From Paenibacillus_F sp047238265 (GTDB lineage: Bacteria; Bacillota; Bacilli; Paenibacillales; NBRC-103111), in contig NZ_JBDFMM010000001.1 in the NCBI RefSeq assembly GCF_047238265.1, positions 806,001-870,000 of the forward strand: a stretch of DNA of 64,000 nt, written 5' to 3'. The stretch's first letter is position 1; every line of letters begins with the position of its first letter. The position numbers and the translations under genes were made by a program. A model generated the notes under the pieces. The model was not told where the DNA came from and made no database searches. It was given only the letters and a program-made list of their open reading frames with translations. Shown here piece by piece: positions 26,974 to 35,260 of this stretch.

Positions 26974-27661
26974 ATTGATGAAACTTGAGCTTAAAAAATA
27001 TAAAATCGGCAGATACCTGCCGGGTATTCTGATCGCCAACTTCGTGATTCTGCTGCTTGTCGGCGGTATTCATATGGCGGAAAAGATAGACAACTTCATG
27101 GATGCGTATCAGGATTATAAGATGGTGTTCAGTGTCATCATCGGGCTCGTCAAGATCACCTTCGTTATTTTTGCCTCCGTCATTCTGGCCAAGCTTGTGA
27201 TCGGGGAGTATAACGCCAAAACGGTCAACATTCTGTTCACCTACCCGGTCCGCCGGAAAAAGATCATGGCAGCCAAGCTGCTGCTGGTCAGTCTCTGGAC
27301 CTTCGTTACGGTGTTCTTCTCGGGCCTGTTTGTAACCGGCGCTTTTCTGCTGGCGGACGCTTCTCTGAATATGGTGCCCGAAACGTTAACCGCCCCGATG
27401 ATCGTGGATCACATTCTGCGTCTGCTGCTGAGCGCCGTGTCGGCGGCAGGGCTTTGCTTGATTCCGCTTCTGTTCGGCATGATGAAGAAATCGGTTCCCG
27501 CGATGATTGTTTCCGCCGTCATCCTGGTAACCATCACCGATTCGAATAACATGGGGTTCTCGCTGAGTGCCGGATATATCCTTCCGCTTGTTTTTGCGGC
27601 GGTCGGTGTACTGATCGCGTTCTGGTCCATCCGTAAAATAGAAACGTCCGACGTCCTCTAA
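26966..27661 (+). CDS. ABC transporter permease of the BcrA-like exporter
   Basis: Membrane protein of 231 residues with six predicted segments and a basic N-terminus (MLKLMKLELKKYKIG). It has the ABC-2-type form seen in lantibiotic-immunity and YcbO-like permeases. The VIGEYNAKTVNILFTYPVRRKKIMAAKL segment after the second membrane helix is the family-typical cytoplasmic coupling region (shown here as a description of residues about 76-103). GGAGGCGG lies before the start inside the ATPase gene. No distinct terminator was seen before the promoter at 27691. Confidence 0.85.
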   Translation: MLKLMKLELKKYKIGRYLPGILIANFVILLLVGGIHMAEKIDNFMDAYQDYKMVFSVIIGLVKITFVIFASVILAKLVIGEYNAKTVNILFTYPVRRKKIMAAKLLLVSLWTFVTVFFSGLFVTGAFLLADASLNMVPETLTAPMIVDHILRLLLSAVSAAGLCLIPLLFGMMKKSVPAMIVSAVILVTITDSNNMGFSLSAGYILPLVFAAVGVLIAFWSIRKIETSDVL

Positions 27662-27690
27662 GTGGAACGGACTGGAAAGTAAGGAAAGGA

Positions 27691-27733
27691 TTGAACCCTT
27701 CCTCAAAGATGTTGTATGATGATCCTTTGAGGA
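27691..27733 (+). promoter_or_regulatory. Promoter framed by an inverted repeat, before the GT39-like gene
   Basis: TTGAAC at 27691-27696 and TATGAT at 27715-27720 are 18 bases apart. TCCTCAAAG at 27700-27708 and CTTTGAGGA at 27725-27733 form an inverted repeat flanking the -10. This suits an operator; as RNA the right arm would also hold part of the GGAGGGG sequence. Confidence 0.5.
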
Positions 27734-27748
27734 GGGGAGAACAGGTAA

Positions 27749-29008
27749 ATGTTTACTTTGAGAGAAGAAAGCCTGAGAACAAAACGCATTTTATATGCGC
27801 TCATGGCCATTGTGCTGGCGGTTTCCGCTTTTACGGCGCTTTATTACGGAGACGATTTTTTACTGGGCACCTATGAGAAGATGGACAATGACGACGTCAA
27901 ATATATGTATGCGGCCAAGGTGCTTGTGGAGGAAGGGACACTCGTCTATAAAAGCTACCCGAACCCGACTTTATTCATTATGCCTGGCTTTCCCCTGATG
28001 CTGTCTTTCTTTATGTGGATATTCGGGGATTACGAAAATACGGCGATCGCCGTCAGGATGTTTCAATGTGTTCTGCAGGCGGCTTCCGTGTATCTGCTGT
28101 TCGTTATCGCCAGGCATATGTTCAATTCCCGGGTTGCGCTGATCGCCTGTACCATCGCCGCCCTGTATCCGCCGAATTATTATACCAGCGGCGTAATTTT
28201 GTCGGAGGGGATTTTCCAGATCATTTTCCTGCTGCTCGTATGTATGACTCTGTACGCGCTTCAGAAGCCGTCTATCGGCAAATACATAGGAATCGGGGTT
28301 CTTTTGGCCCTGTGCGCTTATTTTAAGCCTCAATTCATTTTGTTTCCGCTCATAATCGGCGTCACTTGGCTGATCCGCCGGGTCCCGTTCAAAAAGATGG
28401 TTGTGTACACGGCGACGATCGTGCTGACCGCCTGCCTGCTGTTAAGTCCCTGGTGGGTCCGGAACTATGTCCATTTCGGCAAGTTTATTCCGTTTACGGA
28501 TTCGTCGGGCAATCCGATGCTGATGGGCGTGCTTCCGGGTGAGCCTTCTCCGGGTTTCTTCAAAGAGTATCCTCAATACTCTCCGGACGTCTATGACGAT
28601 TCCACGGAGAAAGTCGGCTATATTATTTCATACAGCCTGAAAACGAAGCCGTTTGAAACGATCAAATGGTATTTGTTCGATAAAACGATTCTGGCCTTTG
28701 AGCAGACGTTCTACTGGCTGGACTTCTGGGGAATGCCTTACAATTTCGTTTTGGCTCTCCATATTATTTTGTGCGTGCTGGGCGTCGCGGGTTTTATAGC
28801 GGCTTTGATCAAGCGCAGGGGAGATATCCTCGTGGCGGCGCTGACGGTGGCGTATGTGATCGCGGTTCATATTCCGTTCGTCCAGTTTTCGAGATACATG
28901 TATCCGATCGTATTTATCTTTACGATCTTTGCCGCCTACCTGATCGCGGTGCCTTTCGGATCGCTGCCGTCCCGGAGGTCTTCTTCTGCTGCCCGGCACT
29001 ATCCGTAA
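27749..29008 (+). CDS. GT39-like integral membrane glycosyltransferase (ArnT/PMT type)
   Basis: Polytopic membrane protein of 419 residues with about ten hydrophobic segments. The first extracytoplasmic loop holds the acidic pair in MDNDDVKYMYAAK and the following YPNPTLFIMPGFPLMLSF, which matches the GT-C/ArnT layout (acidic residue in loop 1, then conserved Pro-Gly-Pro stretch). Such enzymes use polyprenyl-phosphate sugars to modify lipids, wall polymers or proteins outside the membrane. The acceptor is unknown. ATG 27749 follows AACAGGTAA; a stronger GAGGAGGGG lies slightly too far upstream. Monocistronic between its promoter and the terminator at 29144. Confidence 0.75.
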   Translation: MFTLREESLRTKRILYALMAIVLAVSAFTALYYGDDFLLGTYEKMDNDDVKYMYAAKVLVEEGTLVYKSYPNPTLFIMPGFPLMLSFFMWIFGDYENTAIAVRMFQCVLQAASVYLLFVIARHMFNSRVALIACTIAALYPPNYYTSGVILSEGIFQIIFLLLVCMTLYALQKPSIGKYIGIGVLLALCAYFKPQFILFPLIIGVTWLIRRVPFKKMVVYTATIVLTACLLLSPWWVRNYVHFGKFIPFTDSSGNPMLMGVLPGEPSPGFFKEYPQYSPDVYDDSTEKVGYIISYSLKTKPFETIKWYLFDKTILAFEQTFYWLDFWGMPYNFVLALHIILCVLGVAGFIAALIKRRGDILVAALTVAYVIAVHIPFVQFSRYMYPIVFIFTIFAAYLIAVPFGSLPSRRSSSAARHYP

Positions 29009-29143
29009 TTATGCTTGCGGCCTCTCGTGGCTGAAACGATATCCGCAAATGGTTACGAAAGCGGAGAATGTTGTAACTTTAAAAGCGCGCCTGGATTTGA
29101 TAGCATGGAATAGTCTTCCATTTCATCCAATCAGGCGATTGCG

Positions 29144-29176
29144 GCCGGACTTCTGAAAAGGAGTCCGGTCTTTTTA
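29144..29176 (+). terminator. Terminator after the GT39-like gene
   Basis: CCGGACTTC at about 29145-29153 pairs with GGAGTCCGG at 29160-29168 around TGAAAA, followed by TCTTTTT. Confidence 0.85.
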
Positions 29177-29214
29177 TATTTACATATGAATGGGACTGGA
29201 GAGTGACCGTTGTG

Positions 29215-29829
29215 ATGACAAAAGGGGTTAAAACGGCAGTTGCCGTGCTAGTGGCTTTCAGTTTATCGGGGATGTATCCTTCCGCATCTTACGGAGAAGG
29301 GAATGTATTTCAAGACGTTCCAGGCGATTTCTGGGGCAGGGATGTCATCGAATGGGCGGTCGATAATGAACTCGTCGACGGATATCCCGACGGGACCTTT
29401 AAGCCTGCCCAGGCGGTGGTGCAGAACGAGTTTCTGGCCATGATGATCCGGGCTTACCGGCCGGGAGATTTCAAGCCGGCCCCGGACAGTTCCGACTGGG
29501 CTTCGCCTTACGTGGATTACGCAAGCCGGCTGGGGTGGCCGGTCGTTCAAACCTCCGTCATCGACCGGAACGCTTCCGCACGGAAAGCGCTGACGAGAGG
29601 AAGGGCGGCGCAGCTTCTCGCAAGCGCATCGGGCCGGCATTACAGCGTGGACGACTCCATCCGGTATCTGCTGGATGTGGGGCTGGCCGAAGGCAAGGAG
29701 GGGCGGAGCCCGGAAGGCTTCGGCAAAGACGGCACGCTGAATAGGGCCGAGGCCGTTACGTTCGTGCAGCGGTCTGAAGATGAACGAAAGCCGTCTGCGG
29801 CCCAGCCCGGGCAGTCTGGAGGTTTATGA
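29215..29829 (+). CDS. SLH-domain surface protein (N-terminal piece, frameshifted)
   Basis: Secreted protein starting MTKGVKTAVAVLVAFSLSG with a Sec signal peptide. SLH-type repeats follow: VFQDVPGDFWGRDVIEWAV...DGYPDGTFKPAQAVVQNEFLAMMIRAY, a second one around SSDWASPYVDYASRLGWP, and a third ending GTLNRAEAVTFVQR. The frame then gives about 18 residues before a stop at 29829. Removing the T at 29773 (CGG-T-CTG) reads on as QRLKMNESRLRP into the following open frame, so the two probably belong to one protein of about 325 residues. ATG 29215 is used; GTG 29212 is better spaced from GGAGA and also possible. Confidence 0.65.
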   Translation: MTKGVKTAVAVLVAFSLSGMYPSASYGEGNVFQDVPGDFWGRDVIEWAVDNELVDGYPDGTFKPAQAVVQNEFLAMMIRAYRPGDFKPAPDSSDWASPYVDYASRLGWPVVQTSVIDRNASARKALTRGRAAQLLASASGRHYSVDDSIRYLLDVGLAEGKEGRSPEGFGKDGTLNRAEAVTFVQRSEDERKPSAAQPGQSGGL

Positions 29830-29830
29830 T

Positions 29831-30193
29831 GTGAGCAAGCTGAATACGGTCGCTTATGCCAATAAGGCCTATGGATTTTCGTTCCGTCTTCCGGCAGAAT
29901 GGGAAGGCAAATTCGACATCGAAGAGGACGGGGATGCCGTCCGGTTCATTCATCGGGCGAGCAAATCCGCGGGCGGCTTGCTCTTTTCGGTAAATGCGGG
30001 CTCCCAAGAGGATTATAAGCAGACCAGCGAACTGATCCGCACCGTCTATCTGGGCGCGAAAGGGGATCGCCACGTCTACCTCTGCTATCCGTCCGATGTG
30101 CAGTACAGTCCGGAAGACGCCAAGTCGGGCGCGGAGTATCATAATCTGTCCGACGGGATCAAGAGCTTGAAGCCGACCTTCCAATGGAAGTAG
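29831..30193 (+). CDS. C-terminal beta-rich piece of the SLH protein, or a separate small protein
   Basis: About 120 residues: SKLNTVAYANKAYGFSFRLPAEWE, then EDGDAVRFIHRASKSAGGLLFSV and HVYLCYPSDVQYSPEDA. This resembles the compact ligand-binding domains in which a short peptide begins Tyr-Gly-Phe-Ser-Phe-x-Leu-Pro-x-x-Trp. I do not recognise a specific family. As a stand-alone gene it could start at GTG 29831, since GGAGG lies 8 bases upstream. More probably it is the C-terminal domain of the SLH protein, fused before a one-base insertion. A convergent terminator follows at 30236. Confidence 0.55.
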   Translation: MSKLNTVAYANKAYGFSFRLPAEWEGKFDIEEDGDAVRFIHRASKSAGGLLFSVNAGSQEDYKQTSELIRTVYLGAKGDRHVYLCYPSDVQYSPEDAKSGAEYHNLSDGIKSLKPTFQWK

Positions 30194-30235
30194 GAAGGGG
30201 CAGACTCCGGTGCTGTCAACCCCAATAAACTAACA

Positions 30236-30275
30236 AAAGGACATTTCCCCGCCTTTAGACGGGGGAATGTCCTTT
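30236..30275. terminator. Bidirectional terminator between convergent genes
   Basis: AAAGGACATTTCCCCG and CGGGGGAATGTCCTTT pair over 16 positions (one G-U) around CCTTTAGA. It serves the plus-strand SLH gene and the minus-strand gene ending at 30362. Confidence 0.8.
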
Positions 30276-30361
30276 GCCGTTGTTTTAACATTAATAAAGA
30301 AGTCCAACTGCTCTAGATCCGGTCGGTTCCGAGCCGTCATGTTATCGGCATACGCTCGGAA

Positions 30362-32134
30362 TCACTGTTCGATATGACTCACATTGATTTTGTAAGCCGG
30401 CACGGAGCGGTCTCCCTGAAGAATTTTCGTCTCGCCGGCATAAGTACCCGTAACGACCGCATTGCCGGGCTTCCAGGAGAAATTGCCGGTCAGCAGGACG
30501 TACAGGCCGTCTATCTCCACCAAGGCCGTTCCGCTGCCGGTCCGGGTAATCGACAGAGGCAGGCGGACCACGGTTTCCGCCTGCTGCTGCGGCAGCTCGG
30601 ACGGCTGGATGTCTTTCGCTTCGAGGGGAGCGTCAGGCTTCTGCTGCGGAACTTCCGCCAAGGCGTACTGCCTTCCCTGAAGCTTGTAGACCGCTTCAGC
30701 GCCTCCGCCCGCTCCGGCGGGATTGCGGACGAGCAGAACGCCCGCGCTCTGCAGCTTGTAGCCGTCGGCCTCCACGTCGAGCAGCACGTTCAGGCTGGAG
30801 GCATCCACTTCGTAAGCGGTATACCGGGCTTTGCGGGTGCGGGACTGGCTCTCCAGCATCACGACCGGGAGCTTGCCCGCGCCCAGCCCGTCCGCTAAGG
30901 AGACGGCCTTGACGGCCAGCCCTTCGCCGATGCCGCCTTCCGTCGAGACGACCGAACCGTCGGCCTGCAGGCGTGCGGTCACCAGCGTCCCGCGGTCGGT
31001 TACGCCGGCGGCGAACGCTTCCGAGCCCCAGAGCCCCTTGGCTCCGGCGGTCTGCACGAACCGGACGTTGTCCTTGGCCTTCGCCAGAAGGACGCCGGGC
31101 TCGGCCGCCATCCACCGGATCTCGGTCTGGCGGATTTCTTTGCCCGTATCCTTATAGTCCCCGAGCACTTTGTACAGCGCGATCGCGTCCGCGAACTTGC
31201 CTGCGGAGGCAAGCTGCTCCGCTTTGGACGTCTGCTTGCGCCAGGACGATTGAATAAAAGCGTTCACTTTGGCGGAAGAGCCGGAAAGCTCTTTGCGGTT
31301 CTGGAACGTTTTCGCATGCGCCAGAAATCCGGGAACGTCATTCGCGTCCAGCAGCCGGGTCAGCGTACTTTGCACATAGGCTTCCGCTTTCGGGAGCACC
31401 CAGGCTGCCTCCACCTTGCGTTCCGAGTAGAATTCCCGAATCCGGACGATTTCTCCGAGCGCTTCTTCGAAAGATTTCTGATTAAAAACGGTCTGGAGCC
31501 TGGCCGTATCATATTTCTGGAAAAGGGTGTTCAAATCTTTTCGCTTGGTTTTCTCGTCTTTATAGACGGAAGCCGGCAGTTGAAGCAGCAGGGACATGAC
31601 GGTTTCGCCGTCCTGCGCCGGGGAGCCGGCTTCCTGAAGCGAGGCCGTAAGCGACTTTCTCGCTCCCGCGAGGGCAGCGGTAAACTGCTCGTCCAGTTTG
31701 TAGGCGTCCGTCAGCTCGCCGAAGCGCTTTTTGGCGGATTCGTCGGCGGTGCCGATTTCTTTTTTCTTGGCCTGATAGGTCTCGTAAGCCTGCAGCAGGC
31801 GGGCCTGTTCCCGGGTGCCCCCGTTTGTAACGGCGATTTCGGAAGCCAGCTCCGCGAACATCCGCTTCAGCTCGGTAACGGGCCGGAGGGCGTACAGGGC
31901 GGCTCCGATTTCGGCGTTTTTGTAATCAAAAGCAGAGATTCCCAGCGCCTGCATGTAGAGATCCTCCGCTTCGATATCGCGGCCTGCGGCTTGTTCGGCG
32001 GCCGCCCGGGCATACAGGTCGGTCTTGTGCCAGACGCTGTACCCTTTATATCCCGCCAGGCCCAGCATAAGGGCCAGTAAAAGAATGGCTCCGTTTCTGT
32101 AACGGATGGACCGGTGGTACGTAGAACCTAGCAT
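30362..32134 (-). CDS. Membrane-anchored helical protein with beta-rich C-terminus, unknown function
   Basis: About 590 residues. It starts MLGSTYHRSIRYRNG, followed by one membrane segment (AILLLALMLGLAGYKGYSV). The rest lies on one side of the membrane: a long alpha-helical part resembling TPR-type repeats (for example AAAEQAAGRDIEAEDLYMQA and KAEQLASAGKFADAIALYKVLGDYKDT), then a beta-rich C-terminus. ATG 32134 follows AAAGGA at good spacing; ATG 32152, overlapping the upstream stop as ATGA, is the alternative. It is last in a three-gene minus-strand unit (48-residue peptide, zinc-ribbon protein, this gene) divergent from the vWA-tubulin-GTPase operon. No known domain was recognised with confidence. 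Confidence 0.7.
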   Translation of the reverse strand: MLGSTYHRSIRYRNGAILLLALMLGLAGYKGYSVWHKTDLYARAAAEQAAGRDIEAEDLYMQALGISAFDYKNAEIGAALYALRPVTELKRMFAELASEIAVTNGGTREQARLLQAYETYQAKKKEIGTADESAKKRFGELTDAYKLDEQFTAALAGARKSLTASLQEAGSPAQDGETVMSLLLQLPASVYKDEKTKRKDLNTLFQKYDTARLQTVFNQKSFEEALGEIVRIREFYSERKVEAAWVLPKAEAYVQSTLTRLLDANDVPGFLAHAKTFQNRKELSGSSAKVNAFIQSSWRKQTSKAEQLASAGKFADAIALYKVLGDYKDTGKEIRQTEIRWMAAEPGVLLAKAKDNVRFVQTAGAKGLWGSEAFAAGVTDRGTLVTARLQADGSVVSTEGGIGEGLAVKAVSLADGLGAGKLPVVMLESQSRTRKARYTAYEVDASSLNVLLDVEADGYKLQSAGVLLVRNPAGAGGGAEAVYKLQGRQYALAEVPQQKPDAPLEAKDIQPSELPQQQAETVVRLPLSITRTGSGTALVEIDGLYVLLTGNFSWKPGNAVVTGTYAGETKILQGDRSVPAYKINVSHIEQ

Positions 32135-32148
32135 AACGTGCAGTCCTT

Positions 32149-33087
32149 TCATAGGCAGCCCTCGAACTCGGGATCGTTCCCGTATTTCCGGGCGGCCGTT
32201 TCCAGGGCTTTCTGCCGCAGTTCGGGAGCCCGGTCGGGGTTTTCCTTCATCAGACGGCACAGCCGGAGCAGCCGCTCGCGGGGCAGTTCGTCCACGAAAT
32301 CGTAAAGGAGGGAAGCGTATTCGAATGCGTATTCCTTCACGCGCAGCGCCGCTGCGGCAACCAGGGCGAGCGTCGCCCGCCCTTCCAGCATCCCGCCGAT
32401 CTGGACGCGGTATTTCTGCACATAATCGAGCGTGTCGCGCTGCACCAGGCCGGGGTTGACTTTGGCCGCCTCGTACAGATAAGTAATGAAGCCGGGTTCG
32501 AACTCATCGGGAATGAGCGTGCCCAGTTCCAGCTCCATATCGCTGCGCAGAATAAACCGGTTCAGGCAGTACACCTTGAGGTTGCGGATATGGCTGCCGG
32601 TAATGAGGGCTCCGATTTCTCTAAGCTTCTCGTAGGCGGACTTGAAATCCCCGTCCTCCATGTCGGAAGCGGCGTCGTCGACGTCCAGGAGGATGCCTTT
32701 GCGGATCGCCCGGTTTTCGCCGAGCAGCAGTTTGCGCAGCGTGGCGTTCATAAGCGCTTCGGCGTATCTTCTGTGCAATAAAGCGTAGACGGCGATGAGC
32801 ACAACTCCAGCTCCGGCCGCCAGGGCCATCTCCTCGAAAGAGCGGGCGAGATAGAAAGCGGCGCAGGCGATTGCGGCCAGTATGAGGGCGTCCCGCTGGA
32901 TATTGCGTCTGAGCACGGAAGAGACGATGTCCCCGATGGACAGGAACTTCCGCTCTGCTCCGCATGAGAGGCAGTTATCGTGCCAGAGAACGGAGTAAGT
33001 GCCGCAACGCGTGCACTGTTTCAATCGTTCATACGTATGTACGGTTTGACGGACTTTGCGGAGCTCTACCGGAATTCTGCCGCTCAT
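32149..33087 (-). CDS. Zinc-ribbon membrane protein of the vWA-GTPase cluster
   Basis: Protein of 312 residues. A treble-clef or ribbon motif CTRCGTYSVLWHDNCLSCG (about residues 25-43, two CxxC knuckles) is followed by two adjacent hydrophobic segments (about 67-105). A long helical cytoplasmic region follows, with repeated Glu/Arg-rich helices. It matches no family I can name. Similar paired CxxC knuckles occur in the GTPase encoded at 43873. Its start overlaps the stop of the 48-residue peptide gene (ATGA) and its stop overlaps or abuts the next gene, so the three are co-translated. Regulation is probably shared with the divergent operon through 33231-33440. Confidence 0.7.
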   Translation of the reverse strand: MSGRIPVELRKVRQTVHTYERLKQCTRCGTYSVLWHDNCLSCGAERKFLSIGDIVSSVLRRNIQRDALILAAIACAAFYLARSFEEMALAAGAGVVLIAVYALLHRRYAEALMNATLRKLLLGENRAIRKGILLDVDDAASDMEDGDFKSAYEKLREIGALITGSHIRNLKVYCLNRFILRSDMELELGTLIPDEFEPGFITYLYEAAKVNPGLVQRDTLDYVQKYRVQIGGMLEGRATLALVAAAALRVKEYAFEYASLLYDFVDELPRERLLRLCRLMKENPDRAPELRQKALETAARKYGNDPEFEGCL

Positions 33088-33230
33088 GAGGGATCACCTT
33101 CGTTCAGCTCGGTCATAAATTCCCGGTCGATGCTCTCCGTAGTCAGGGCCGCGCGTTGTGCGGAGTTCCACGTCAGCCAGCGAATCAGGACGAAGAGGAC
33201 GAGGAGGGCAAGAACAATCATCGTCAGCAT
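33084..33230 (-). CDS. Small single-span membrane peptide, 48 residues
   Basis: Starts MLTMIVLALLVLFVLIRW, a single hydrophobic helix with a following Arg, then a short polar tail ending in ELNEGDPS. GGAGA lies 6 bases before the ATG at 33230. Its TGA overlaps the ATG of the zinc-ribbon protein gene (ATGA), which strongly supports translation. It is the first gene of the minus-strand unit. Small size suggests a subunit or regulator of a membrane complex; nothing more can be inferred. Confidence 0.7.
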   Translation of the reverse strand: MLTMIVLALLVLFVLIRWLTWNSAQRAALTTESIDREFMTELNEGDPS

Positions 33231-33440
33231 AATATTCTCCTATCGGACAATTTCATAAATTTGCCGGATTTTTAGGAACCGGACCCCCGTAAAAGTGGAA
33301 TTAGCTTGTTGAAAAAGTTAAGATGTGAATGAGATGTTCAAACATTCTACCACCTTTTACATTTTACTACAAAAGAAGCACGGCCGGGGATTAACCCCTG
33401 CCGCCGTGCGGAAATTTAAAGCTTTGGAGGAAACCATCCC

Positions 33441-35198
33441 GTGATGAAATTACAACGATACGCTCATATGGCTCTGGCACTGCTGCTGCTTGTCATGGCG
33501 GTGCCGGGCGGAGTCTTCGCGGCGGATGCCGCTACCGATACGAAGATCGACGCCGTTCTCGCCGCGGACGTCAGCACTTCTATGAACGAAAGCGACGTCA
33601 ATAAAGTCAGCTACGAAGCGATGAAAATGTTTGTGGACATGGCTTCCGTACAGGGAGACAAGATCGGCGTGGTCGCTTACACGGACCAGATTTTGAGAGA
33701 GAAGGCGCTGCTCAAGATCAATAACGCCGGCGACAAGCAAGATTTGAAAACCTTTATCGACCAGTTGACACGCGGGCCCTATACAGACGTCGCGGTGGGG
33801 CTGAGCGAAGCGGTCAAGGTGCTGGAATCCGGCGCGGAACAGGGCCATGTGCCTCTCATTGTGCTGCTGACGGACGGCAACAACTCTCTGAATCCCGGCA
33901 AATCGCAGGCGGATTCGGATAAAGTGCTCGGCGAGGCCGTGCAGAAAGCCAAGGACAAAGGCATCCCGGTTTACACCATCGGGCTGAACGCGGACGGCAA
34001 GCTGAACAAGGACAAGCTGGAGTCGGTTTCCAAGGAAACGGGCGGCAAGCTGTTCGTCACCAACTCGGCGGAAGATCTGCCGAAAATTTTGAGCGAAATT
34101 TACGCCAGCCATCTGAAACTGAAGGTCGTTCCGCTGAACGGCTTTACGGCAAACGGCCAGTTTCAGGACGTGAAAGTGACGATTCCGAACGGAAGCGTCC
34201 TGGAAGCGAACATCTCCATTATGTCCGGCAAGCCGGTGGAAGCTAAGCTGCTCGATCCCAAGGGCAAGGAACAAAACATTCCGTCCGACAAAATCGTCTA
34301 TACTTCGTCAAACGCCTATTCGCTGATCAAAATATTGAACCCCGTGCAGGGCGACTGGACACTGAAGATAAAAGGGGTTCCGCAGGAAAAAATCGACATC
34401 AATCTCGTATACAACTATGATGTGCAGGTCGTGCTCGACGCGCAGCTTCCCAAAACGGCCAAAGCCGGCGACAGCATCGCCGTCAAGGCTCACCTGGAGT
34501 CCGGAGGCCAGAAGGCGGCCGACGCCGAGCTGTACAAGAACGCCAAGGCTTCGCTTGTCGTCACCGACCTGGATACGAAGCAGGTGTCCGAAGCGCCTTT
34601 GAAGCTCACGGACAAAGGCATCGAAGGCAGTTGGAAAGTCGCGGATTCCCACGCTTACGAGGTGAAGGTGAAGGTGGAAAGCGCCAACTTCACCCGCGAA
34701 TCCGCCCCCGCCTCCGTTTCCGCCAAAAGCGGCGGGGCCGCAGCTCCGGGAGAGGCGTCCGGCGATAAAGGCGTCAATTGGGTGAAAACCGGCTCGTGGA
34801 TCGCCGGGCTGGTTGTCCTGCTGGCGGCCGCCCTGTTCGGACTCGCTTTCTGGAAGAAAGCGAACAAGGGCTTTTTCGGACAGCTGGTCGTGGAGATCAA
34901 GGACGAAGAGACCGGGGAGCGGACCAACCCGCAGTACAAGAAGCTCAGCGGCTTCAAAGGCAAGGTTCAGCTCCACCAGCTGCTTTCACTTGCGCCGGAA
35001 TTTGCGGAAACCAAAGGCATCGTCTTCAAGCCGGGTCCGAACGACACCCTTCTTCTGTTTAACGAGTCCGCCTGCACCATCGAGAAAGGCGGTCGGGTCT
35101 TCGACGCCTCTAAAGGCAAAGAGATTAAGAAAAACGACCGCATCCGCGTAACGGTTCCGAACATCCAGAAGTCCGTTTCACTGGAATATCTGAAATAA
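33441..35198 (+). CDS. Surface von Willebrand A domain protein with C-terminal membrane anchor
   Basis: Protein of 585 residues. A signal peptide ends near VPGGVFA. The vWA domain (about 35-215) has the metal-dependent adhesion site DVSTS, then the Thr in PYTDVAVGL and Asp in LLTDGNN. Beta-sandwich domains lie at about 230-430. A membrane segment WIAGLVVLLAAALFGLAFW (about 452-470) leads to a cytoplasmic tail of about 110 residues, beta-rich and somewhat FHA-like. So the metal-binding domain is outside and the tail inside. GTG 33441 is better placed relative to GGAGG than ATG 33444. It is the first gene of the plus-strand cluster and suited to detecting an external ligand. Confidence 0.85.
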   Translation: MMKLQRYAHMALALLLLVMAVPGGVFAADAATDTKIDAVLAADVSTSMNESDVNKVSYEAMKMFVDMASVQGDKIGVVAYTDQILREKALLKINNAGDKQDLKTFIDQLTRGPYTDVAVGLSEAVKVLESGAEQGHVPLIVLLTDGNNSLNPGKSQADSDKVLGEAVQKAKDKGIPVYTIGLNADGKLNKDKLESVSKETGGKLFVTNSAEDLPKILSEIYASHLKLKVVPLNGFTANGQFQDVKVTIPNGSVLEANISIMSGKPVEAKLLDPKGKEQNIPSDKIVYTSSNAYSLIKILNPVQGDWTLKIKGVPQEKIDINLVYNYDVQVVLDAQLPKTAKAGDSIAVKAHLESGGQKAADAELYKNAKASLVVTDLDTKQVSEAPLKLTDKGIEGSWKVADSHAYEVKVKVESANFTRESAPASVSAKSGGAAAPGEASGDKGVNWVKTGSWIAGLVVLLAAALFGLAFWKKANKGFFGQLVVEIKDEETGERTNPQYKKLSGFKGKVQLHQLLSLAPEFAETKGIVFKPGPNDTLLLFNESACTIEKGGRVFDASKGKEIKKNDRIRVTVPNIQKSVSLEYLK

Positions 35199-35260
35199 AT
35201 CCGGCACTTAAACCATGCTTAAAACCAATAAAAACATGCACTCATGGGGGGCCTTTTGCT

